DNA of 64,000 nucleotides from Xanthostigma xanthostigma (GCA_963575645.1 OY754467.1:31431108-31495107); one strand, 5' to 3'. Positions 32,507-44,796 are shown, counted from the stretch's first letter. The notes: generated by a model not told the origin, from the sequence alone. Numbers and translations: made by a program.

Positions 32507-32760
32507 TTATTTGTAATGGCACCACTGATAGGAATTCTCAAATCACGAGCCTGTTTAAACCACTTCACTGCACACTCGTCGAATTCCGGAAAGGCAGGAC
32601 CTCGGGCACATTTCCTTTTCGAAATTTTAATCTCACTTAAAATTAAATAAATAAGTCAACAGAATGTTCGCTGGTATGGCAAACTGCTTTGCCACTTCTT
32701 ATTTTTTTCTCTTTCTTCACTTCGCGAATAACCTCTCCTTCTTGGACATTTTCGATTATT
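32507..32760 (-). pseudogene. Tigger transposase fragments (N-terminal helix-turn-helix region)
   Basis: On the minus strand, from about 32,705, the first helix-turn-helix reads EVAKQFAIPANILLTYLF and is followed by a stop. After that, KRKCARGPAFPEFDECAVKW then FKQARDLRIPISGAITNK is the start of the second (CENP-B-type) domain. It joins the piece at 31,485-31,597 across the mariner insertion. Several stops and a frame change are visible, so it is an old copy. Confidence 0.82.
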
Positions 32761-33077
32761 AAGATACTCACAGTTTATTTCGGTCAACGATCCTTGCGAT
32801 ATGATAACCGAAAAAATAATTACTACTGGTCGTGTTACTAACGACATTTATAACAGAAAGAACCAACAATTTCAGACTTTTCTAGAAAAAGTATTCTTTG
32901 TTTTAGATATTATTTTATTAGTGTCAAGTAAAAACATCGAATAATCCTAGTTGCTGTTCAAATTATCGAAGAAAATATTACATTATGTTATATGGGGAGT
33001 TCAAAGGATTAGCTAAGGAATTCGATTTATCGAAAAATTCGAATTATCGGTATTCGAATTAACGAATTTCCACTGTA

Positions 33078-33391
33078 TTGACTACAGTTACTTATAATTA
33101 ATACTGCGCGTGTTTGAATTTTCGGTTATGATTTTTTTCTTGCCAATGATGCCATGCCACATCCTATCATGCAAAAAAATCACTGAACGCTTAAATGTTC
33201 ATATTTTTAATTTATCACTTTTAGGTCGTCCTAGAAAATGCTGGGGATTAGGTTAAGGAAATTAAAAATAAATAAAAGTAGATATGTTAGGTGCAAAGAA
33301 TTATAGAACATGCCCTAACGGTGTGAAAAGTGTCCTTCGTAAGAATAAATGCATGATTAATATCTATCTCGCAGGACTAATATATAAAATA
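33078..33391. other. Stretch without recognised features
   Basis: A+T-rich; nothing supported. Confidence 0.35.
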
Positions 33392-34380
33392 TAGCCGTTA
33401 CGGCCGCGGCTTCGCACGCGATTGAGACGAAACACGGATTCAATTCAATTCTTTCAATTTCAAAATTGATGGCATTCCCGATAAACCTTGAAAATGACAC
33501 CTATGTTGATTTGTATTGTATTTATCTCTTTTCACCCTCTGAATGGGTTGTTTTTGAAAAAGCATGAAACACGTGTTTATTTATTTGTTGACAGGAGTAA
33601 TCCTGCGCATTTTCGAATTGATACATCTAATATGATTTCTCCGTGCAAATTTTGAAACCCCGTTACTCTCTTTTAGGGGTTGAATTTTCAAAAATCCGTT
33701 CTTATGGGATACCATAATAACTATCTGTGTGCCGAATTTCAGCCCAATCCGTCCAGTAGTTTTAGCTGTGCGTTGATAGATCAGTCAGTCAGTCAGTCAC
33801 GGTTATCTTTTATATATTTAGATAGCCGTTACCCGCGGCTTCGCACGCGATTGATTGGATGCATTCCCATTATTTGGCATAGATACTCCTTTCTCGACGT
33901 AAACTCCTCTAACAAATTTAAAAATTGATGATATTCACGTGATCAACGTCCTGGAAAACCTTGAAAATGACACACATGTTGATCTTTAGATTATTTACCT
34001 CTTTTCACCATCTGAAGGGGTTGTTTTTGAGAAAGCACGAAACACGTGCTTCTTTATTTGTTGATACAAATTTTAAACCCCCGTTATACCCTTTTAGAGG
34101 TTAAATTTTCAAAAATCTGTTCTTAGCAGATGTCTACGTCATAATAATTATCTGTGAGCCAAATTTTAGCCCAATCCGTCTAGTGGTTTGAGCTGTGCGT
34201 TATTCTCCATGCAAATTTTGAACCCCCGTTACACCCTTTTAGGGGTTGAATTTTTAAAAATCCGTTCTTAGCGGATGCCTACGTCGTAATAACTATGTGT
34301 GTGCCAAATTTCAGCCCAATCCGTTCAGTGGTTTGGCCGGTGCGTTGTCTGTCAGTCAATTAGTCACATACTCTATCATC
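33392..34380 (+). repeat. Two tandem copies of the 'tagccgttacccgcgg' repeat
   Basis: Copies start at 33,392 and 33,823. Each contains ggcttcgcacgcgattga, ccttgaaaatgacac, gaaacacgtg, cccttttaggggttgaattt, aatttcagcccaatccgtc and a gtcagtcagtc tail. A third copy is at 50,878. The second has extra internal duplication from 34,200. This type is frequent in Lepidoptera (recollection). Confidence 0.85.
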
Positions 34381-36074
34381 ATACTCTACCCTCCTCACTC
34401 ATATGTAATCAATCTCTATCAGATTAGTAGAAACAAATTAGTCCACACGCATACTCTATCACCCTCTTTCTCTATCTCTCTCAAACCAGCGGAAACAGGT
34501 TAGACCACACGCATACTCTGTTGTGCTCACTCAGTGAACCGAAAAACAACTACACTGACAATGGCTAGCTATCTCTGAAAACCATATATGTTTTAAATTA
34601 GAGAATTAACTGAGATTTGACGGACCGTCTGGCCGTCTATTTTTTAATATAATTATTCATTTTAAGACATAATTGCCAGAACTATCTTGTCAGAGTCCCA
34701 AAAAATTCATTGTGCTAATTTAATATTATTAACAAAAATAAATTGAAATATTTTCATAAGTTCTCAGGTTAGGACCTGGGTACTGGAGGTATAGGATAAC
34801 AGACGAACGGTGTATATGGCCTATTTCTTCAAATTTTTAATATCTTAGAGCTCAGTTTTTAAGAAGGATTAATTTCAATAGAAAATTATGGAAGCAAAAC
34901 ATTATTAATGTTATTGAATAACGAAATGAAATATCAATGATTTGCAAAATAAACTAATTATTCAAAAGTGATGTGCGTCATTTCCTACCATCCAATCAAT
35001 CTAATAAAATCGTTTTATAATAGAGAGTAGCAACATCAATGATAGCTGTGGCGGTTCAGTTGTGATACGATTTGACAGACAGACAGACAACTCCTCCCCC
35101 CCACCCGTGTACCGTCAGACATCCAGCAGTAAACGAATATTAATATGACTCGGCTAACAAATACACCGGGTTTTTATCGTGCTCAATTCAAGTATTAATC
35201 ATGTCAGCTCTAAAATCATTAATTATACAGATAACAACAGTTCTCTATTTAATATTCTACCGAAACACCTGTACATAGATATGTTTTGTAAGCATTTAGT
35301 GTTACACAGGGTAATCCCAAAGTTGACCTGCTCAACACCAACGATGAGATGTACGTATGGAAAGCTAGTCTCCTACTGCTCGTACAAATTTGCTTGTAAG
35401 AAAAGGAATAAATTGGCTGGCATCTCTTTCCCTCTTTCTTTCTCCCTCTGACGTTGAAAACAACGTGAAAAATCTGACAAGCAAATTACTTTGAAATCAT
35501 TCAACAAACAACAAAATAATATTAAAAATCATTAAATAATATTATGTTCTTATGTAGAAAGCATTTTAAGCAAATAAACCTTCACTAAAAATTTGACATT
35601 TCATCGTTTTTCAAAATGGCACACTTTGCAAGCCCCTATGACGAAGAAGAAATATTACATTCAATTGCTTCTGTCTCTTTCTACCGTCACTTGGTTCACG
35701 CAAACCAGAATAGCAGTCTATCTATCCAAATAGTTGTTTTTCAGCACTGGTGAGACGAAAACCAATTAAATTTGATTATGCTCTGCCATATCGTTAGTAC
35801 ACGCGAATAAAATTTTAGTTGATGTAATACAATATAATAGACTTTACATTATCATTTTTTTTAAATAGAATTCATTGGATACCCACTCCTCTGCGACCGC
35901 CCTTGAGGACAGATCGGTACTGGGAAGGTAGCGCTGCAGCGACTATTAAAGACAGTTGGTGCGTAAATACTAAATACCTAGTCGTTTGTCGACAGTCGAC
36001 GCCATTAGAGGTTCACTTCTGTAGTGTATAATATATACTAATATAGTTTGTAAGTTTGGGTTTAGGAGGCAATC
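34381..36074. other. Long stretch without a gene
   Basis: Short pyrimidine-rich runs (about 34,450) and a gacagacagacaga run (about 35,073). One frame of 90 codons at 35,179-35,451 has no motif and I do not call it. Confidence 0.4.
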
Positions 36075-36250
36075 TTCGAAACTACTCATCCGATTTCAAA
36101 AATATTTTCCATCAGTATTTAGAATGGACCTTCAGGATGGACATAGGCTATATACTATTAACTATCGCATTAAAATAAAAGCGTTTTTTGTGAAGACCAA
36201 TTTTGCAACGTAGTCGACGAAAAAACGGTGGCAATTAACAAATTCGGGCG
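36075..36250 (+). repeat. Dispersed repeat shared with 29.7 kb, copy 2
   Basis: See 29,745-29,915; aatggaccttcaggatggac and gacgaaaaaacggtggcaat are the marks. Confidence 0.7.
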
Positions 36251-36356
36251 GTTCCGGACTGGGTCGCTATTGTAAAATACACAGTTTTTTTTTTAATAAC
36301 TATCGGATTTTCATATGAAAATTTCTATCAAGAATATCTCGGAAACTACAGATTAT

Positions 36357-37111
36357 TAGTCTCCGACCGAAACTAGTTTTACGGCTGAAACCGAAACAGA
36401 ATTTCGGCCTCAGTCTCAGTTTCGGCCGAAACCGAAACCGAAACATTTTGTTTTCGCGGGAAAAATAAAGTAAACATTATCATAATCAGGCTTTGTTATT
36501 ATTTTTTAATTTTTAAATTAATCACATGTTAATCATTCAGCCTACGATATTTTAACTAACCATTAACTTATCATATCAATTATTACCCCCCTTATTTCAA
36601 AAACACAAATAAATATACTTTTTAAATACATATTATGAAATAAAATAAAAGCTCCAAAACAAAATTATTTTTTAATAAAAAGTATTTACCTAATAGTAGG
36701 TACACACAACAAAAAAGAAAAGAAAACACTCTTTCATCTTAAGAACAAAATTATTTCTTCTAAACTTTGGTCATTTTATATGGTACTCTTGTTAACGAAC
36801 TACAATAAAATTAAAATTAATAAGTACCTACCTACCAAATACAACAACTAAATAAATATTTTTAATGCAAATAATAGGTTTCAAAATAAAAAGTTTTCTT
36901 TCCAACTAAAAAAAAAAACGCGGAGCACGCAGGCATAAAAGACACTTCGTCGCTCGCAGCTGCACCGCATTTCAGCGCGAAACCTCCCAAATGTAGTTTC
37001 GGTTTTGGCCGAAGTTTCGGCCGGATGGGCATCCGAAACCGAAACTAAGCCGAAACCAGTTTTTTGGCCGAAAGTAGCCGAAACCGAAACCGAAATTTCG
37101 GTCGGACACTA
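36357..37111. mobile_element. hAT-type MITE with 'ccgaaa' arms
   Basis: Ends TAGTCTCCGACCGAAA and, reversed, TAGTGTCCGACCGAAA. The 8 bases outside are cagattat and cagattac, a near-perfect 8-bp target duplication. Inside both ends are runs of ccgaaa / tttcgg repeats that fold on each other. The 550-base A+T-rich centre has no transposase. Confidence 0.85.
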
Positions 37112-37119
37112 CAGATTAC

Positions 37120-38780
37120 CAAATGAAAATTTGTGCCAAAAATGTATTGTCCTACACATTTTTTATCTAATCTAGATTTTTCGAGTAGAAAAATTTCGCT
37201 AGAAATAATAAAAACATTTTGCAAATCAAGACCATTGCAGAAGAGGATCACCCCGAAATGTTGGCAAAAACCAGAGTAAACACGCCGTTTATCTATACTA
37301 GATTTTAAATATTAATGATAGAACTCGAAAAACGACGTAGTAAAAATGGTCGAACTCACAAAGTCCTTAGTTTATGTATCTCGCACGTAAATGCAGCTAA
37401 TATGTTACACAAGAGACAGTGAATTTAACAGTCACACGAGTCATTATAGCAATACGTACAATATACATACTACAACTTTTCGTGCATATAGCCAAAGTTG
37501 CTGAGCACGTAATTTAAGTTAAAAAAAAAAAAAATAAATAAAAAAAAATATACATACTACATTTCTAGCAATCGAATTTACCTACTGAAGGATGTATTTA
37601 ATTAGGTGCAGATGCTGGACTGATAATAATATTGAAATTAAGAAAAAAATATTATTTTTCACATAATAAAGCCACACTGCCTGTGCTAACAAATAAGCTA
37701 TATTGTAGGCAGAGTTTGGAACCGCGATCCGAGTTTTTATTTATTTATTTTATGCGTCAACTTTTCATTTGAAACCCTCGGTGCATGAAATACGGTTGAT
37801 GCCTGAGCAACTTTATTATTGTTGTTGTTACATATATTGCAAGTTTAAAATGCGGTTAAGTTAAAAAGAAATAATATAGATTTCTTATAAACGTGATGAT
37901 AAATCATTCTGAAAGTTGGTGTAGGCCGCCTATGAAGTGTGAGTGTCACTAAGATACTGTTGGGAACTGTGTTTACAAAGTGAATCCAGCTTGACAATAA
38001 AATTTATTGTCAATCACGAGTGACTCAAGCAAGATTGATTGAATAGTCTTTACCCAATAATACCGTCTACTTCAGATCGAACTGAAGTCGTTTATTTTTA
38101 TGCTATACTCTCTCAGCTATTTCCAGGTTCACATTTTTCAAATTAAAAATATTCTTTTTGTATCGATTTAATATTAATGATCTCGTTTTATAACGAGTTT
38201 TTATATAAGAATGTCACGTGAATGTTAAACTTGCCAAGGCATTAGTACTTGGTTGCAGAATGCATTGCTTTTAAAGATCTTGAAACTAGGAACAGTCCAA
38301 ACTATGTATTCACCAACAAAAAACGGAATGATTTACATAGAAAATATTGTTTTCCAAGCTAAATTTTTATAAAAATGTATAGTTTTGAAAGTAAAGTCTA
38401 AATCTGTCAAAATCTCAAATTCAATTTTTTTCCAACATTCTAATACTTTCTTCCACTCGACTTACGGTCATTCTAAAGTAAAAAACCGGCCAAACGCGTG
38501 TTAGGCACACGCATGATAGGGTTCCATAGTGTTTGTATGACGTATTTATAGGCTATTTATGGGTCGCAATCGTTGCTTAACAAATATCATACCCTCAATG
38601 CGACATTAGAATATGTTAATACTGTTTTCTGGATTAATTAATAATTAAAAAGAAGTCAAGTATCAGCTATGAGTTATTATTTGCACTAATAAAATCCCTT
38701 TTCGTTTTTCAAAAATCAAGTGGTTTGATAAAATATTGACATTGATACTAATAACATCGGGCGGTTTTTTTATTAAACGC
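37120..38780. other. Long stretch without a gene
   Basis: Bases 38,480-38,530 (aaaaaccggccaaacgcg, cacgcatgatagggttcc) are a worn copy of a common 'ggccaagtgcg...agggttccg' repeat. An A-run lies at 37,520-37,550. Nothing coding. Confidence 0.4.
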
Positions 38781-38844
38781 TTTTATTTAGCTTGACTCCG
38801 TATATTCAATTGTTTTTTTGTTTTAAATCTTGGGACAGCTTTTT

Positions 38845-38965
38845 CAACTACTTCCCGTTATCCGATTTAGTTGAAATTTTGCATAGGTATGTAGTTCCGA
38901 TGGCAATAAATTATTATAATAAACTAACTGACCGTTACAGCTTTCATCCGGTTGCATATCGCACT
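38845..38965 (+). repeat. Single unit of the 15.7-kb tandem repeat
   Basis: Has acttcccgttatccgattta, ggtatgtagttccgatggc, actaactgaccg and catccggttgcatatcgcac. Confidence 0.8.
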
Positions 38966-39379
38966 TGTAATAAATCATACTAAAAACTTAAAAATAAAAG
39001 TAGGTAAAACAATTTTTAAGTTAAACGGTTTTATTGTACAATCGATAATGTAGTAAAAACTAGAAAATAAATATGAGTCACCATAGGGGCTTTGAGTAAA
39101 CTAAAATAAAATAGTGGGGGGCAATATACCCATGATTCTTGTCTTCACTATGTTAACAGAAATATGACATTTATTTAAAAAATATTATAAGGAAAGATCA
39201 GTTGGACTTCTTCAACTTGTTAATATATCATGTTCAAATTAATTTTCGTTTTCTTCATTCGACGTTTACTCAAATCCTTTAGTTTTAAAAATAACATCGG
39301 GAGAGCTGTAGCTATTTTCAGGCAAGGAAAAAGGATTTAACAGTGCAAGAGATGTCTAATACTCTTAACGCAAGCAGGT
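38966..39379. other. Stretch without recognised genes
   Basis: Bases 39,275-39,310 resemble 2445-2475. Nothing else. Confidence 0.35.
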
Positions 39380-39880
39380 TCCTATATCACGAGATTCAAA
39401 CCGCTAGGATGCTAGAATTATAGTAAAAAAGCGTGGGGTGCTTGATATTAAATGTTACAATTATTTCATTGTTAGCTATTTATAAAATTAAAGTTATACC
39501 TAATGAAAATATAGTAATTGGCATTCCACGTTTTTTACTTTAATTGAATTATTTTGTTAATAATTATTTTCTACTTTTTAGTTCGGTTTGCTATTACAGC
39601 TTTTTTTTAGTTTTTTTTAAACTATAATTTATTTTCTTAATTTTTAGTCTCAAAACGACATCAAAAGTAAGTAGGTACCTATTTTTTTCAAAATTTTCAA
39701 ATTCAATTTTTTTACAAAATGTGTAAATTAAAATTTATTTTTATGAAATAATTGTATTATGATCGACCCTTGACACGTGTGCAAATTTTCAAGTAAATCA
39801 GACTTCTTGAAATTGGTAAAAATTACGCTGAAAGATTCCTTTACATACAGGTAACAGGTTAAGCTAATATAAGCGTGTTA
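39380..39880 (+). repeat. Diverged copy of the 49.4-50.2-kb repeat block
   Basis: Has aaaaaagcgtggggtgcttg, then ttctactttttagttcggtt and tttttttagttttttttaaa, then cgacccttgacacgtgtgca and aatcagacttcttgaaattgg. The order is that of the fold-back plus tandem unit at 49,413-50,195, in single and worn form. Confidence 0.7.
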
Positions 39881-41992
39881 AAAAGTTTTGTTTTCCATAA
39901 AATAATTGGGAATTTTGTGAAAATCGCTAATGCAGATCCACTTTCTTTAATCGGTTTATTAAGTTTCTAGAAATGTCGAATAAAGTATTCTAGATATCAG
40001 CCAAAAAGGACTTTATTTCTGTTTTTTCGCAATCAGCCAGAAATATTCCAGATCTGAGATTTCTCTAAACTCGGCAACATCGCTGGAACCTTCCTACTAT
40101 ATAACTACGTAGTATGAGGTAATATTCGACAGGATACCTAATATATAATAAAATACAGCTGTCTAAATGTCCGTGAGTCAATTACACACCATATCGTACT
40201 TTCTCTCCTACGGATAAAATAAGCTGCGCTTCCAACTTACAAATTTATAATATTCAATGCGCGTAATGTTGGTGCAAAGCCAGCACGAACCATAACGATT
40301 CCACAACAATTTTTGTTCGGTTCTTGTCCACCAATCCGTGAATAACAATTTTTACTTGATAAATCTGAGATCTTTATCCGTACGTAGACTCTAAAAGGCT
40401 TCATATAGTTTGAAAAGTAAAGTGCCTATAGATTCGTCGTAATCTCAGAAGTGACGTTTGGTATATGACGTCACATAAAATGCAATATGGCGGACACTAG
40501 ACGCCATATTGTTCGTACTTAAAAAAGTCGGTAAAACATTTTGTTTGGGATATTAAACGATAAGGTTTCATGAATACACTTCAAAAATGTGTATTCATTG
40601 TGAGGGCTATATTGTAGTAAAAATGAATAATGAATCAAAAATCCGAGTGCGTAAAAAGGATTAACTAAAAGGAAGAAAATACAGCTAAATTATTTTAAAA
40701 AGACAAAACCCAACATGGTTTTTCTTTTAATTTTTGCGCTGTCGAACTTTTGTATTTTTTTTAATACTAATCCTTGACAGAAATAATTACCTATATAACA
40801 TTATATAACTAAGTAATCGAAAAGAAGTAGCCCCCAATATGTCTCAGAACTACTGCTGAGGATCTTGAAAGAAAATTTTGATTTAATTTTTGCAAAAACT
40901 TGCTGTAAGTTAAGTTAGTGCATTTCACCAACAGAATCTGTCAAACTGTCTAACTATTAACTTGTTAAACGAACATTATTCTGCTACGTCTTCGTAACTT
41001 TGTTAACATTGTTGTTAAGTATGTAATTTTTTATTTTTAATTCCATTGATTACTTTTACCTTCCAACATCATAAATGGAGAATAGTACTAATTTATGTCA
41101 AAATTCATTTTTCAAGATTTTACAATATTGTTTTATTTAGAAGTCACCCGAATTCAAGAAATATGACAGACAGCGATTTTTTTATACCATGTAGTGATAG
41201 TGCTTTTTGACAAAATACCCTCATAGTTCAACCATATTTTGTACAAATTATATATACAAACCTTCCTCGCTTATCGCTCTTTCTATTAGTAAAAACAGTT
41301 TCAAAATCCGTTGCGTGGTTTAGGAGAAGTATAAGCGGAGAAACAGAGGGAATCAGCGACTTTATTTTATAGGTACTATGTAATATGTAATGATGATGAA
41401 TGTAATGGCTATTGCGGCCATCAACAATCATGAGTATTTACTGGGGATGCTTCGGTTGGTTTTTTTATATTTTAAGAAATTATTAAATTTATGCGAAAAT
41501 AAGTTGGATTGAATCCATTCCGATGGACGCACTTTTCGTATTCCAAAGTGTATTCACTTTTGGTACTCCAAATTAGCAACATGACATTCTGACATAAAAT
41601 TTCATGTAAAAGTTTTTAATTTCGAAATATTCACAAAATCAAAAAAAAAAAACCATACGCTAACAGAATCACTAAATAGTTTAAATTATTATGACGACAA
41701 TTTTAGATATCACAGTACATGGTTGTGATAAATTACATTCTTACGGAAATGGCGCCAGAAATTACTAAAATGGCAGTCTGTTTTTAATTTTCCTTAACTT
41801 CGTAAGTAATGTGATGTTATGGTTACTTTGTCAAAACGCAGATGGAGTTTACAAGAACTAAGAAACCTTAATATTCCAAATTACCTACTGTATTTCAAAT
41901 ATGCTGAACTGTCTCTATTCATTTTTAGTAAATGAAAAAATAATAATTTGTACTGATTTTGTACTCGGAACTTGGAAGAACATGATCAATAA
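39881..41992. other. Long stretch without a gene
   Basis: A hairpin CAATATGGCG / CGCCATATTG spans 40,483-40,511. Bases 41,075-41,165 match the start of R-B (ggagaatagtactaattta, gaagtcacccgaattcaag). No coding signal. Confidence 0.4.
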
Positions 41993-42170
41993 CAAATAAT
42001 AAAAACACTTGAAAATTGTACAAGATATTTTCTTTCTCGACGATCGTTACGGACATCTTCAGGAGTACAGACATATATGTTTGTATTCCTGAAGACGGAC
42101 TGACTGTTCGAAACGATCGTCGAGAGAGAAAATATTTTGTAGAATTTTGAATTAGTGTTTTTATTATTTG
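41993..42170. repeat. Fold-back repeat, about 80-bp arms
   Basis: Imperfect palindrome from caaataataaaaacac to gtgtttttattatttg. The inner arms are tctcgacgatcgt / acgatcgtcgaga and cttcaggagtac / attcctgaag. No ORF. Confidence 0.85.
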
Positions 42171-42251
42171 AAAAAAAAAATGTTTAACATGATTTTTGGC
42201 TTTTAGCTTCCTTCCGTAATTAGCCAGGCTCTGAAATTAAAAAAAAAAAAA

Positions 42252-42911
42252 TTGGTTGTCTGTAAAGTCGGTTTACGGACGATAGTTTTACGTGATAACG
42301 TATTCCGTAATACATAACCTAAACCTCCCAAAATTTGGTTTCAATCCGCTTATCCTTGGTGTCGGAATGATAAGAAATGTCAAAAGTGACGTTTGCAACT
42401 GTCAAAGTATTATGTTCTAATAATAATTAGTTATTCCAATACTTAACTTAGGAGACGTTGCATTTCACAAATTACTAATGTCAAAAAATTGAATTAAACA
42501 TTAGAAATGCAGCCGTTTTCATGTTAAGGCAAGACATACGTTATCTTCTAATTTCCATGTACGGCAAACAAAGACGACCGACCGCGTCGCGCCATGCATT
42601 AGACAACATTGCATTTATACAGCTATTTTTCTATATAAATTTGTATAAAAAAACTGTTTAGGCAAATTCTGTTATACGAAATCAATGTAAAATGTTCTCC
42701 TCTTTCGTTTAAGACTGGTTTCAAACCGATCTGATTTAAATTGAGCGAGAAATTAGCAAAAAGCACGCACAGGGTCAGGCGGAACGTTACGCGTTACGAA
42801 CGTTAGGAACGTTAGGATTTAGGAACGTTACACTTTTTCGTGCATGCAGCCGGTGTTTTATCAATTTATAAGATTGGTGATTCATCAATTTATAAGACGT
42901 TATCACGTCAA
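42252..42911 (+). mobile_element. R-A element, long form
   Basis: Complete by its two ends (ttggttgtctgtaaagtcgg ... gacgttatcacgtcaa), about 660 bp, preceded by a run of A. The interior includes ggtttcaatccgcttatcct, gacgaccgaccgcgtcgcg and the variable 'ggaacgtta' minisatellite at about 42,781-42,831. It encodes nothing recognisable. Confidence 0.88.
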
Positions 42912-43533
42912 TAAAAAACAGTCCACTTTCTACACAGATCACACAAAAATAAATTCTATTCTCTTCTATAAACGAATTTCTAATTTAACTATAAGCTATT
43001 AGCTGGCAACTTAGCTTTATTCTTTGGTATTTTATCAAAACACACGACATGTGGTTTCTTCCCTGCATAAAGACTGTCTGTCTGCCTGTCTGTGCAAGGC
43101 AGCAGGCAGCTGGTTATGAACTCACGCACCTTAACCCAGCCCCGCAGACACATGCGTGATGGCTGACCGTTGCGTGTAGGGGTGAGAACCAATATGTCGA
43201 TGATTCACGCGTTCTCGTCAATCAATTATCGTCTGTAGGTGTCCGTCCACTCATGTTACCATTGAGTTCAACATCAAAATATAGACTGTCGCATTTAATT
43301 GTAAACTTGGTGTCGTTTCAGTACAGAATATGAATATTTTTATTTTATTTTTATTACCAAAAAACTCGTGTCGTAGTGTAGAACTATGCCGATGAAATAA
43401 TGTGTCAGCCAATTAGTTTGTTGTGGTATTAAAACGAGAACTTAAATTTGTTTATGTACAATATCACAAAAGCAACCCGTTAATATAGGTATCTCTTAAA
43501 TTTCAACAATGAATAGTATTAATTATTATTAAT
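42912..43533. other. Stretch without recognised features
   Basis: A GC-richer patch at 43,070-43,190 with gtctgtctgcctgtctgtgc; no coding signal. Confidence 0.35.
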
Positions 43534-43534
43534 C

Positions 43535-43840
43535 AATAATAATAATAATAATATTTATTAGTCATGTTGTTAATACAAAAATTGAATATGACAGGTCAGC
43601 AATAGAGAAAAATATAAAATTAAACATTCAAATATCATTCAAATATGCATCCACACTGTAAAACAATTTAGTTTGTAAAAATTGTCTCACCGCCAAGTCA
43701 AGTATTTTTGATCGGCGAATGTCCGGTGGAAAGTGATTATATAACCGAACAGCCATGGCAAGTGGACCGCTACTATGGATACTACTAGTTACTACTAAGA
43801 TGATCGGTCGATTGTTGTTTTTTATAATGATCAAACGCCA
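43535..43840 (-). pseudogene. LINE reverse transcriptase C-terminus, 5'-truncated copy
   Basis: On the minus strand, LAMAVRLYNHFPPDIRR then AVRQFLQTKLFYSVDAYL ends at the stop near 43,628. This is the common 'xRLYNxLPxxIR ... FKxxLKxxLxxxxFYSxxEYL' tail of Jockey/CR1-like LINE polyproteins. Downstream the copy ends in an (ATT)n tail (43,537-43,552 on the plus strand). The catalytic domains are missing. Confidence 0.78.
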
Positions 43841-44190
43841 CTTCTATGAAGAGAATTGATTCTTTTTTTAATAAAAAATTAAGAAATAATTTGATCTTGT
43901 CAATAAAATTGTATTTAATGATAGACGACCTTTCGACATTTTACTATACATAACAAAGTTTAATCTGTAGTGAAACGATATATTATATTAATAGGCAAAT
44001 GAATAAAAATATATTATGATGTAAGACTGGAAAGTACCACAATATAATAATTAATCAATAACCATTTCAACAATAATTAAAAAAAAAATCTTTACAAAAG
44101 TATATTTTGTATTGTATGCAAATTTTTATTTGTTGTTGAAATGATGATTGATGAGTAATTATTATTGAGGTATATTCCAGTTTTCAATAT

Positions 44191-44793
44191 TCAAATTAAT
44201 ATTATAAAATGCGAAAATAGCTTTATTATAATAGTTTATGAAGTTCGCGTTTTCTCGGCCAGACCACTGGGACGATTATGATGAAATTTAATATGGAGAT
44301 AGTTTAAACTCTAAGGAAGAACATAAACTACTTTTTTTAAAAATCAACACCTAAGGGGGTTAAATGCTTTCTCATAAATTAAGCTTAAAAGTGGATGTTC
44401 CGATACTTTTAATGCGAAATCTTGATGAACTCAAATTGTATAATGGTACACGTTTACAAGTAGTGACGGATTTGCCTTTTCAATTTAAAATGTTACAATT
44501 TCCATTAAAAACCGTTTTCGGAATAACTATAAACAAATCCCAGGGGCAAGCACTTAAGGTAGCTGGCATTAATTTGGATAAAATGTTTTTCGCACGGCCA
44601 ACTGTATGCGGCTTGCTCACGTGTATCGAAATCACAAAATCGTTATATCTTTGCAAAAGATGGTAAAACAAAAAACATTGTTTAAAGAGCGTCTTAAATT
44701 ATACTCTTGTTTGAATTTATGCATTTTTTAATAAGTTATATCAATTAAACTACACATTGATTCCACGCGGACGAAATCACGGGTAAAAGCTGG
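44191..44793 (+). mobile_element. Helitron 2, short copy with helicase fragment
   Basis: The 5' end is tcaaattaatattataaaat followed by gcgaaaatag, matching Helitron 1. The 3' end is ttccacgcggacgaaatcac then gggtaaaagCTGG|T, the CTRR terminus of Helitrons. About 600 bp; autonomous Helitrons are several kb. The exact 5' base is uncertain because the preceding base is T, not A. Confidence 0.8.
44364..44666 (+). pseudogene. Helitron PIF1-like helicase C-terminal fragment
   Basis: 100 codons open in one frame. LKVDVPILLMRNLDELKLYN then NGTRLQV is followed at once by TDLPFQFKMLQFPL and FGITINKSQGQALKVAGINL. These are the last helicase motifs of the Helitron Rep-helicase, which unwinds DNA during rolling-circle transposition. 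Between NGTRLQV and TDLPFQF about 30-40 residues of the family are missing. After KMFFARPTV the frame changes. The Rep domain is absent. It is non-functional but better kept than the 10.6-kb copy. Confidence 0.85.
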
Positions 44794-44796
44794 TAG

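Larger units (their letters stand above)
31398..33075 (-). mobile_element. Tigger/pogo-like transposon remnant, split by a mariner-like element
   Basis: Ends CAGTGGAACTTCTTTAATTA and (reversed) CAGTGGAAATTCGTTAATTC are the terminal repeats. TA lies outside both (31,396-31,397 and 33,076-33,077). The minus strand carries worn pieces of a pogo-type transposase. A mariner-like element (31,600-32,469) interrupts it. Without that insertion it is about 0.8 kb, so most of the transposase is missing. Confidence 0.85.

Noticed and set aside
35179-35451. 90-codon frame
   Set aside because: No motif, no homologous repeat, codon composition like the surroundings.
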